Assembly: GCA_963603365.1 (NCBI GenBank)
Contig: CAVCMI010000011.1
Location: 8,609 to 72,608 of the forward strand
Direction of reading: 5' to 3'
From: F23-D06 sp963603365
GTDB taxonomy: Bacteria > Bacteroidota > Bacteroidia > Bacteroidales > WCHB1-69
Length of the DNA stretch: 64,000 bases
Below the pieces are notes generated by a model. That model was not told where the DNA came from, ran no database searches, and was given only the letters and a program-made list of their open reading frames with translations. Of the stretch, positions 53,301 through 60,797 are shown one piece after another. Every line of letters begins with the position of its first letter. The stretch's first letter is position 1. A program made the position numbers and the translations under genes.

Positions 53301-54143
53301 CTCTTCAAAGGGAACTGTACCGTCAGCAACGGTCATTACACCTTCTCGTTTTATGTCCCCAAAGACATCGATTACGAATTCGGGCAAGGGAAAATGAGCT
53401 ATTATGCACGCACGGACAATTATGATGCCGCCGGCGCCTTCACCGGCTTCATCATCGGCGGTGTCGACTCTGCCGGCGTGACAGACGACGAAGGTCCGGA
53501 AGTGGAACTCTTCCTCAACGACGAGAACTTCGTAGAGGGCGGCATCACCAACCAAAACCCTGTCTTGATCGCCAAAATAAAAGACAACTACGGCATCAAC
53601 ACCACAGGCAACGGCATCGGGCACGACCTTGTCGCCATCTTGGACGGCGCCTCCGAGTCTCAGATCGTTCTCAACGATTATTACCAGACGGAAAAGGACA
53701 GTTTCAATGTCGGCACGGTACGCTATGACCTCAGCGACATCTCCGTGGGCAAGCACAAGATTATGGTGCGCGCCTGGGACATCAACAACAACCCCACAGA
53801 GGCGGAACTCTCTTTTGAGGTAGTGTCTGACGAAACGCTGACACTCGGCCATGTGCTCAACTACCCGAACCCTTTCACCACCCGCACAGAGTTCTTCTTC
53901 GAACAGAACCAGAACGGAGGCGAATTCGACATACAGGTTCAGATTTACACCATATCGGGCAAATTGCTGAAAACCATCAATACAACGCAACTTATCGAGG
54001 GCAACAGGTGCGCGGGTATTCCGTGGGACGGACTCGATGACTATGGCGACAAAATAGGACGCGGCGTTTACATGTACCGGCTGCGAGTCCGCAACCAAAG
54101 CGGCGAAATTGCAGAAAAAACAGAAAAACTGGTTATACTGTAA
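50304..54143 (+). CDS. porU: PorU, type IX secretion sortase
   Basis: 1279 aa from the ATG at 50304, which gives a normal signal peptide (KSKPWALFCFLCLFFIQL). PorU cuts the sorting domain from cargo and attaches the protein to lipopolysaccharide. It is itself a C25 peptidase: His790 (YIGHSGKDGW) and Cys824 (LSCTFGFYD). The C terminus has a sorting-like domain (LNYPNPFTTR, YTISGKLLKT, RGVYMYRL). An upstream ATG at 50280 would add 8 residues before the signal peptide. porV follows 81 bases downstream. Confidence 0.92.
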   Translation: MKSKPWALFCFLCLFFIQLTDIQAQIFSKTISISWTDRVSYTFGEDKEKDFLHFVGAVYMQPQASLPSYYERIPVDGFRSGYDVKLSDVQTESIGEEDARLLEGYDLPAQVNVSVVPARERGKNYALLSFVPIIRTSAGQYRRITSLSLEISGRVASSPKGGRIYAARSVLSQGLWFSFTLAETGIYKVTYDDLVAMGMTTPIYSDRIALFGNGGKMLPEANAKPRTDDLRELPILIYDNNDGIFGEGDYFIFYGESPHTVEYDTSNKRFTHATNIYADVSCYFVTATAGIGEKKRISTVDNSALTATASASEYTHFDFHEDDLYNFGESGKDWFGDMFDITTERSYTFAASGQNLTQGRLSVAVAGVSNSYSTMNVSVNGNTIGSVSIRGLQSASMATLSRQDFSFTPDANSLSVTLTYSKPSTSSSAYLNWIEVEFPCSLTMHSSQFSFCNPGTVRKGSVTQFNISGADRSTQVWDVTDPSEAVRCKLALGNGTGSFKANTDVLRRFVAFDGTQYLAITRGSTVENQNLHATGAIDMVIVTHPDFLAQANRLANFRQQNDGLKVQVATIQQVYNEFSGGSQDPIAIRDYMKMIYDKSSGQYPKYLLLFGRPCYDYRGRVSGTEIFVPNYQYAATGNIISEYSFYANDDTFGLLDDEEGANATGLYDIAIGRFPCSTLAQATTAVDKSIRYTERRNLVSENSTSVSNFGDWRNVMAFVADDEDYNDFISNADNFTKIVEVKNSNINFDKIYLDAYPQVSNAGGQRYPDVTTAINNRMNRGCLFYTYIGHSGKDGWAAERVLENSDINKWANKYNMPAMLTLSCTFGFYDRPAVSPAELAFFNSNGGVSAIITASREAWSSPNNSFGRIIFNSMFDKTDKGRYPTIGEIEIAGKNNYGGSSTSLAMFVLMGDPSMPLAVPTYQIVTDSVNHKTAGDRQDTIRALSRVTVSGRVVDDQGQTMDNFNGILFPSVYDKKVTVTTLANDPSSQPYDFESQKSILFKGNCTVSNGHYTFSFYVPKDIDYEFGQGKMSYYARTDNYDAAGAFTGFIIGGVDSAGVTDDEGPEVELFLNDENFVEGGITNQNPVLIAKIKDNYGINTTGNGIGHDLVAILDGASESQIVLNDYYQTEKDSFNVGTVRYDLSDISVGKHKIMVRAWDINNNPTEAELSFEVVSDETLTLGHVLNYPNPFTTRTEFFFEQNQNGGEFDIQVQIYTISGKLLKTINTTQLIEGNRCAGIPWDGLDDYGDKIGRGVYMYRLRVRNQSGEIAEKTEKLVIL

Positions 54144-54224
54144 AATAATAATCCCAGAATGCCGTTAACCCTTTTTCAGTGCAGATAAACAATGATGAAG
54201 AATAATAATAAAAACAAAAGGACA

Positions 54225-55466
54225 ATGAAAAAAACATTAACCGTTCTGATTTCGATAATGATGTTGTCGCTGGCCGGCAGCGTTGACGCCCAGATCAACC
54301 CCGGGGTTTTGAGCGGAAGAGAACTGAACACCATTACAACAGCCGTGCCGTTCCTGCAGATTGCACCCGACTCCCGCGCCGGCGGGCTGGCAGACATGGG
54401 CTGCGCAACCTCTGCCGACGTGAACTCCGTGGCCTACAATCCCGCCAAGACAGTATTCAACAACGATAGGTTCGGCATCGGTCTCTCTTACAGCCCGTGG
54501 CTCCACAACCTCGTCAGCGACATAAACCTGCTTTACCTCAGCACCTACTACCGGATTACGGACATGGACGCCGTCGCTTTATCGCTCCGCTATTTCTCTT
54601 TGGGCGAAATCGAGTTTGTAGATGAGAACGGCATGAAAATGAGCGACCAGAAGCCCAACGAGTTCTCCATAGACCTCACCTATTCACGCAAGCTTATCGA
54701 CCAGCTCTCCATCGCCATCTCTCCACGTTTCATATACTCAAACCTGACCGCCAACCAATACGTGTCGGGAGAGGAGACAAAAGCAGGTCTTGCCGGCGCT
54801 GCCGACCTCTCGTTCTTCTACGAACAGGACTTTGCAGTAAAAGGTTTGGAAAACAGCACACTGCGTGCCGGCTTGAACATTTCCAACATCGGCAACAAAA
54901 TGTCATACTCGTCAGGTACGCTCCGCCGCGACTTCCTGCCCACGAACCTTAGGCTGGGCATCGGCTACGAGATGGCTTTCGACCCATACAACAAATTGGC
55001 CATCACGGGCGAAATCAACAAACTGCTTGTGCCGACAAACCCCGTTTACAAAACCGACTCACTCGGGCGCACACAATATGACGAGAACAACAATCCCATC
55101 ATCCTTTCGGGGCGTAACCCTGACGTGTCGGTGCCGCAAGGCATCTTCCAATCGTTCTATGATGCTCCCGGCGGCTTCAAAGAGGAACTGTCCGAAGTGG
55201 CATGGGCTCTCGGCGCAGAGTACAGTTACCGCGACCTGTTTTTCTTCAGGGCCGGCTATTTTCACGAAAGCCAATACAAAGGCAACCGCCAATTCATGAC
55301 CGTCGGCGTCGGCATCAAGTACAACATCTTCAACATCGACGTTGCCTACCTCTTCACCACCAACGGACAGAAACACCCTCTGGCCAATACGCTCCGTTTC
55401 TCCCTCTCTTTCAATTTCGCCTCTTTTGACAAGAACGAAATCAAAAACCAGGGCAGATTAAGATAA
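54225..55466 (+). CDS. porV: PorV, outer-membrane shuttle of type IX secretion
   Basis: 413 aa; AAAGGA directly precedes the ATG at 54225, which gives a compact signal peptide (KKTLTVLISIMMLSLAGSVDAQ). The mature start (AVPFLQIAPDSRAGGLADMG) and the strand pattern of a FadL-like barrel are typical of PorV/LptO, which carries cargo from the translocon to PorU. An ATG at 54192 would add 11 polar residues. ispF starts 8 bases after it. Confidence 0.92.
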   Translation: MKKTLTVLISIMMLSLAGSVDAQINPGVLSGRELNTITTAVPFLQIAPDSRAGGLADMGCATSADVNSVAYNPAKTVFNNDRFGIGLSYSPWLHNLVSDINLLYLSTYYRITDMDAVALSLRYFSLGEIEFVDENGMKMSDQKPNEFSIDLTYSRKLIDQLSIAISPRFIYSNLTANQYVSGEETKAGLAGAADLSFFYEQDFAVKGLENSTLRAGLNISNIGNKMSYSSGTLRRDFLPTNLRLGIGYEMAFDPYNKLAITGEINKLLVPTNPVYKTDSLGRTQYDENNNPIILSGRNPDVSVPQGIFQSFYDAPGGFKEELSEVAWALGAEYSYRDLFFFRAGYFHESQYKGNRQFMTVGVGIKYNIFNIDVAYLFTTNGQKHPLANTLRFSLSFNFASFDKNEIKNQGRLR

Positions 55467-55474
55467 CGGACAAT

Positions 55475-55972
55475 ATGGATTTCAGAGTAGGCATTGGTTA
55501 CGACTCTCACCGCTTTGCCCCCGAACGGCCTTTGGTCATTGGGGGCATTCGCATTCCTTTCGAGTCAGGGCTGAAGGCCCATTCTGACGGCGACGTGCTG
55601 ATACATGCCATCTGCGACGCATTGCTCGGCGCCGCCGCCCTCAAGGACATCGGAACCCATTTCCCGGACAACGATGCCCGCTTCAAGAATGTGGACAGCG
55701 CCATTCTGCTGGCCGAGACGGTAAAGCTGCTGACCGAACGCAACTGGCACGTCAACAACCTTGACTGCGTCATTGTAGCGGAACAGCCCAAAATGAAGCC
55801 CTACATTGACCGTATCACAGAACGGCTCGCGCCGCTGCTTCAGACAGACCCGGCAAACATTTCCGTCAAAGCCAAGACAAACGAACAGATGGGCTTCACC
55901 GGTGCGGGTGAAGGCATCGCCGCCGCCGCCGTGGTCACCATCCTCAAAAACGATTTAAACGACACTTTATGA
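55475..55972 (+). CDS. ispF: 2-C-methyl-D-erythritol 2,4-cyclodiphosphate synthase
   Basis: 165 aa. Fifth step of the MEP isoprenoid pathway. Zinc ligands are visible at Asp10 and His12 (GYDSHRF) with the third His in ADGDVLIHAICD-like SDGDVLIHAICD; TNEQMGFTGAGEGIAA closes the active site. Its stop overlaps the M3 peptidase start by 4 bases. Confidence 0.96.
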   Translation: MDFRVGIGYDSHRFAPERPLVIGGIRIPFESGLKAHSDGDVLIHAICDALLGAAALKDIGTHFPDNDARFKNVDSAILLAETVKLLTERNWHVNNLDCVIVAEQPKMKPYIDRITERLAPLLQTDPANISVKAKTNEQMGFTGAGEGIAAAAVVTILKNDLNDTL

Positions 55973-58149
55973 AGAAACATTTCCTTACAATATTATTATT
56001 AAGCATAACAATGATGCAAACCCAAGCACAGAAAATAGTGGAAGCACAGCCGGACAATGTGGCAGACGACAACCCGCTGCTCACAACATGGCAAACGCCC
56101 TACAACACCCCGCCGTTCAGCAAAATCAAGCCCGAACTTTACCTTCCTGCCTTTACGGAAGCCATAAGGATGGCGCACAAAGACATCGACAGAATCGTCG
56201 GGAACAAGGCAAAGCCTACTTTCGAGAACACTATCCTTGCCCTCGACAGGGCGGGAGAACTGCTCACCCGCACGAGCAGCCTCTTCTTCAACATCCTGGA
56301 GTGTGACGGCACTGCGGAGATGCAGGAAATCGCCATAAAGGTGCAACCTGAACTTACAGAGTATTCCAATTCCGTCTATCTCAACGAGAAACTGTTTGCC
56401 AGAATACAATATGTTTATGACAACGAGTACAAGAGACTGAACGGTCCCGAAAAAATGCTCCTTAGCAAGACATACGACGCATTTGTCAACCACGGCGCCA
56501 ACCTTACCGCTGACGAAAAGGAGGAATACCGCAGAAACTCTATGAAATTGTCAGAACAGACCCTCCTTTTCGGGCAGAATGTGCTCGCCGCCACGAACGA
56601 CTGGTATCTGCATGTGACCAATGTGGACGAACTGAAAGGACTTCGCGAAAACGAACTGGAACTGGCGGCCAAGAAAGCCCGTCAGAAAGGGGTGGACGGC
56701 TATGTCTTCGACCTCTCCTATCCTGACATGAATGCCATAATGACGCATGCTGACAACCGGGAACTCCGGAAAAAAATGTACATGCACTCTTGCTGCAAGG
56801 CTTACAACGGGAAATATGACAACACCGGCGTCATCAAAGACATCCTTACATGCCGTTACAACATTGCGCGGCTGCTCGGGTACAAGAACTATGCAGAATT
56901 CGCCTTGCACGACAGGATGGCCAAGAACACCAAGAGTGTCTATAACCTTTTGGACCAACTCAAGGCAGCATCCTTGCCGAAAGCACGCGAGGAGATGGAA
57001 CAGTTGCAGTCCTTTGCTGCCAGCCAAGGACTGGAGGGCAAGGTTCAGCGTTGGGACTTCTCCTATTATGCCGAAAAGCAGAAGGACTCGCTCTTCAAAC
57101 TCAACACTGACGAACTTCGCCCCTATTTTGAACTCAACAGCGTAATCCGCGGCATTTTCGTCCTTGCCGACAACCTTTACGGTTTGAGTTTTGAAGAGAT
57201 GCACGATGTGGATGTCTATCATCCTGAGGTGAGGGCCTATAAAGTGATGCGCGAAGAAAAGATGATGGCCGTGCTCTATCTTGACTTCTTCCCTCGAGAA
57301 ACCAAACGCAGCGGCGCCTGGATGACCTCTTTCCGCGAGCAATACGTTCTCAATGGCAAAGACATCCGCCCGTTAGTCAGCCTTGTGATGAACTTCACGC
57401 CAGCCACAGACAGCACGCCCTCGCTGCTGTCGTACGATGAAGTCAACACGTTCCTGCACGAGTTCGGACATGCCCTGCACGGCATGCTCTCCGAAGTGCC
57501 TTATCAGTCCATATCCGGCACCAATACGCCGAGAGACTTCGTGGAACTGCCCTCCCAAATCAACGAAAACTGGGGCACCGACATCGCTTTCCTGCGCACC
57601 TTTGCCAAACACTACAAGACCGGCGAGCAGCTGCCGCTCGGCTACATTTCACAAATGGAAAAAATGCGCAAGTATCTTGCCGGCTACTATTCTGTCCGTC
57701 AACTCTCTTTCGGATACCTTGACATGATGTGGCACACCACCGCCCCGAACGCCATTAAAGATATCAAGAAGAGCGAACGGGCCATCTTTGACCCTCTGGA
57801 CGTGATGCCGCCGGTAGAAGAGGCCTGCATGAGCACCTCGTTCTCACACATCTTCTCGGGCGGATACGCCGCAGGATACTATAGTTACAAATGGTCAGAG
57901 ATGCTGGAAGCCGACGCCTTCTCCGTATTCAAAGAGGAGCGTGCTTCCGCTGCCAATGCAAAAACTAAAGACGTGCCCAAGACCGTAGTGGGGCTCACTC
58001 CACCGAAAACCGTTTCCAAAGCGGCGCAAAGGTTCGCTGAATGTATCCTTTCCAAAGGCGGTTCTCAAGATGCCATGGAGATGTATGTCAATTTCCGTGG
58101 CAGGAAGCCGACTATTGACGCATTGCTCGAAAAAGCGGGATTGAAATAA
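55969..58149 (+). CDS. M3 family oligopeptidase (Dcp-like), exported
   Basis: 726 aa. Signal peptide (FLTILLLSITMMQTQAQ) then the all-helical M3 fold. The zinc motif is HEFGH (497-501) with a downstream Glu in the SQINENWG segment; conserved FSYYAEKQ and GYYSYKWSEMLEADAF lie on either side. Dcp-type enzymes cut dipeptides from peptide C termini; with the signal peptide this one would act in the periplasm. Overlaps ispF by 4 bases. Confidence 0.92.
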   Translation: MKKHFLTILLLSITMMQTQAQKIVEAQPDNVADDNPLLTTWQTPYNTPPFSKIKPELYLPAFTEAIRMAHKDIDRIVGNKAKPTFENTILALDRAGELLTRTSSLFFNILECDGTAEMQEIAIKVQPELTEYSNSVYLNEKLFARIQYVYDNEYKRLNGPEKMLLSKTYDAFVNHGANLTADEKEEYRRNSMKLSEQTLLFGQNVLAATNDWYLHVTNVDELKGLRENELELAAKKARQKGVDGYVFDLSYPDMNAIMTHADNRELRKKMYMHSCCKAYNGKYDNTGVIKDILTCRYNIARLLGYKNYAEFALHDRMAKNTKSVYNLLDQLKAASLPKAREEMEQLQSFAASQGLEGKVQRWDFSYYAEKQKDSLFKLNTDELRPYFELNSVIRGIFVLADNLYGLSFEEMHDVDVYHPEVRAYKVMREEKMMAVLYLDFFPRETKRSGAWMTSFREQYVLNGKDIRPLVSLVMNFTPATDSTPSLLSYDEVNTFLHEFGHALHGMLSEVPYQSISGTNTPRDFVELPSQINENWGTDIAFLRTFAKHYKTGEQLPLGYISQMEKMRKYLAGYYSVRQLSFGYLDMMWHTTAPNAIKDIKKSERAIFDPLDVMPPVEEACMSTSFSHIFSGGYAAGYYSYKWSEMLEADAFSVFKEERASAANAKTKDVPKTVVGLTPPKTVSKAAQRFAECILSKGGSQDAMEMYVNFRGRKPTIDALLEKAGLK

Positions 58150-58154
58150 TATTG

Positions 58155-58162
58155 TATTTTTG
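58155..58162 (+). promoter_or_regulatory. -7 box for gldF-gldG
   Basis: TATTTTTG 18 bases before the ATG at 58181; predicted start near 58169 and a ~12-nt leader. The box overlaps a discarded TTG start. Confidence 0.6.
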
Positions 58163-58180
58163 CCGCCAAATTTACGGACG

Positions 58181-58912
58181 ATGTTAAGTTTGTACGTTAA
58201 GGAATTAAAGTCTTTTCTCAGTTCCATAATCGGATACATTTTCATCGGTGTATTCTTGATTATAGCGGGGCTTTTCCTGTGGGTGTTCCCTAATGTGGAC
58301 AATGTCACGGAAGCGGGTCTTGCTGACCTGCAAGGGCTTTTCAATTTAGCCAAGTTCCTCTTCATCTTTCTGGTGCCCGCCATCACAATGCGATCCTTTG
58401 CCGAAGAGAAACGCAACGGCACTATGGATCTGTTGCTTACCAAGCCGCTTACAGACATGCAGATTGTGTGGGCAAAGTTCCTCTCCTGCCTCACGCTGCT
58501 GGTCATCGCCCTGCTGCCCACACTGGTCTATGCAATTACCATCTATCTGATCGGGAATCCTGTGGGCAACCTCGACATGGGAAGCACTTGGGGCTCTTAC
58601 CTCGGGCTGGTGTTTTTAGGTGGCACGTTCATCGCCATCGGTCTTTTTTCCTCCTCGCTGACCAACAACCAGATTGTGGCATTCATCATCGCCGCCGCGC
58701 TCTGCTTCATCCTTTTTTTCGGGTTCGCTTTCATCTATTCGTTCGAATCGTTGGGCGCAGTCGGCTACTACATCAAATCTATCGGTATCGAGCACCATTA
58801 TGCCTCTATCAGCAAAGGGGTCATCGATTCCCGGGATGTCATCTATTTCGGAAGTGTCATATTCGTGTTCCTCTATGCCACGCGCATGGTGCTGCTTGGT
58901 CGTAAATGGTAA
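58181..58912 (+). CDS. gldF: GldF, gliding ABC-transporter permease
   Basis: 243 aa with six membrane segments. ABC-2 permease with FAEEKRNGTMDLLLTKPLTDMQIV near residues 77-97, the pattern of GldF. In gliding bacteria GldA, GldF and GldG form one transporter; no gldA lies nearby. Its stop overlaps the gldG start by one base (TAATG). Confidence 0.85.
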   Translation: MLSLYVKELKSFLSSIIGYIFIGVFLIIAGLFLWVFPNVDNVTEAGLADLQGLFNLAKFLFIFLVPAITMRSFAEEKRNGTMDLLLTKPLTDMQIVWAKFLSCLTLLVIALLPTLVYAITIYLIGNPVGNLDMGSTWGSYLGLVFLGGTFIAIGLFSSSLTNNQIVAFIIAAALCFILFFGFAFIYSFESLGAVGYYIKSIGIEHHYASISKGVIDSRDVIYFGSVIFVFLYATRMVLLGRKW

Positions 58913-60729
58913 TGCCGCTTGATGATATGAAAATGAAGATTAAAGAGAAGATAATAGGGGAAGCCGGGAACAACAATGCCTCCGTCGGCAACAAGATGTT
59001 CCGGAAAAGCGTTGTCCGCAATGCCGTCATCGCGCTCCTTGCCGTTGTGCTGGTGAATGTGCTGTCGTCGTTCTTCTTCTTCCGCATCGACTTGACGCAG
59101 GACAACCGCCATTCGCTCTCTCCGGCCACAATAGATTTGCTCAAAAGCCTCGACGACAAGATCTACGTCCGCGTCTATCTTAAAGGCAAAGACATGCCCG
59201 CTGACTACCAGTTGTTTGCCAAGCAGGTCGAGCAGGTGTTGCAGGATTTCCGCAGTTACTCCAAGAACGTCTATTTTGAGTTTATCGACCCGCTGGAAGG
59301 CAAGTCCGGCGACGAGGTCAATGCCATATTAGGCGAGTTTGTCAAGAAAGGGCTCAATCCTATTCCCGTCAGCCGGGAGGACGGAGGCGGATACTCTACC
59401 TATATGGTCGTGCCCGGTGCGGTCATCACCTACCGCGGCAACGAGTACCCCACCAAACTGCTGGTCTCTGACCCCTCGGGGGCTGACTGGATGCAGTATT
59501 CCATTGAAGAACTGGAATACAACTTAGTGGCGCCTATCCGCCGCCTTCTCAAGACCCAGAAACCCAATGTTGCATTCCTTGACGGCCATGGCGAACTCGA
59601 CTTCTGGAACACCTGCTGGACAGGCATTCAGCTGGAACGCTTTTACAACGTAAGCCGCATTGCCCTCAACGGCAAAATCAACTGCCTTCGCAACATCAGC
59701 ATCACCGACTCAACAACGCAGCAACTCAAACTTGGCAAAAACAAGTACGAAGTGCTCATCGTGGCACAGCCCACACAGCCTTTCGGCGAATACGACAAAT
59801 ACATCATCGACCAGTTCATCATGCGCGGCGGCAAAGTGCTTTGGCTCATTGACAACACCACTGCATCGCTTGACAGCCTGCAGTCGCAGCCAGAGTTTTT
59901 CGCCACCCCGCGGTCGCTCTACATCAACGACCTGTTCTTCACTTACGGCGTACGCATAAACCCCAACCTGATACAGGACCTCAGCTGCCTGCCCGTGCCG
60001 CAGCAAGTCTCCATAGTAGGCGACCAGCCGCAGTTCAAGTTCATGGCTTTCCCCTACAGCCTAAACATCGTCAACTTCGGCGACCATCCCATCGTCCGGA
60101 ACCTCAAAGCCATAAAGTCCGACTTTGCCGGCAGCATCGATCTGGTGGGGAAGGAAGACAATCTGGCCAAAACCGTGCTGATGACCTCCTCGGAACGTTC
60201 CAAACTGGTGCCCACCCCCTCTATCGTGACCCTCAAGGTAGGCATAGCCAAGCCGAACCCGCAAGAGTTCGTATTCCGCAACCTGCCTGTTGCCGTGCTC
60301 GTCGAGGGCAAGTTCAACTCTGCATTCAAGGGAATATTGCCCGCAGAATTTGACACCATCAAGGAGCTCGATTTCCGTCCCGAGAGCGAATACACCCGAC
60401 AGATCTTCGTCTCCGACGGCGACATCATCCGGAATCCGTTCGACCAGAAGCGCAACAGACCCTATCCTGCCGGCTACGACATATACACGCGCAGAATGTA
60501 CGACAACACCGAATTCATCGTCAACTGTGTAAACTACCTCTGTGCCGACGACGACCTGCTGCAGCTTCGCAACAAGAACTTCCGCATCGGCGCGCTTGAC
60601 AACGAAAAGATCCGCGGAAAAAAGACACTGCTCGCCACAATCAACATCGGCGTACCCTTGTTAATAGTTGCCACTATGGGCGTGTCGCTCATCCTCTCCC
60701 GCAGAATCCGTTACACTCGGAAAAAGTGA
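58912..60729 (+). CDS. gldG: GldG, gliding ABC-transporter accessory protein
   Basis: 605 aa. One N-terminal membrane segment (about 35-55), a large periplasmic region with ITYRGNEYPTKLLV and NVAFLDGHGEL, and a C-terminal membrane segment (about 580-600). This plan and sequence match GldG of the gldF-gldG pair. The ATG at 58912 overlaps the gldF stop; others at 58906 and 58927 are possible. Confidence 0.85.
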   Translation: MPLDDMKMKIKEKIIGEAGNNNASVGNKMFRKSVVRNAVIALLAVVLVNVLSSFFFFRIDLTQDNRHSLSPATIDLLKSLDDKIYVRVYLKGKDMPADYQLFAKQVEQVLQDFRSYSKNVYFEFIDPLEGKSGDEVNAILGEFVKKGLNPIPVSREDGGGYSTYMVVPGAVITYRGNEYPTKLLVSDPSGADWMQYSIEELEYNLVAPIRRLLKTQKPNVAFLDGHGELDFWNTCWTGIQLERFYNVSRIALNGKINCLRNISITDSTTQQLKLGKNKYEVLIVAQPTQPFGEYDKYIIDQFIMRGGKVLWLIDNTTASLDSLQSQPEFFATPRSLYINDLFFTYGVRINPNLIQDLSCLPVPQQVSIVGDQPQFKFMAFPYSLNIVNFGDHPIVRNLKAIKSDFAGSIDLVGKEDNLAKTVLMTSSERSKLVPTPSIVTLKVGIAKPNPQEFVFRNLPVAVLVEGKFNSAFKGILPAEFDTIKELDFRPESEYTRQIFVSDGDIIRNPFDQKRNRPYPAGYDIYTRRMYDNTEFIVNCVNYLCADDDLLQLRNKNFRIGALDNEKIRGKKTLLATINIGVPLLIVATMGVSLILSRRIRYTRKK

Positions 60730-60797
60730 CATTTCAAAGAAAGAATTCATTATTTATCATTGTCAAACAGTATAATCATTAAATATCATCAAATAAA

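Noticed and set aside
53004..54098. 364-codon minus-strand frame
   Set aside because: Antisense shadow of the porU C-terminal half; V/D-biased composition typical of reverse frames.
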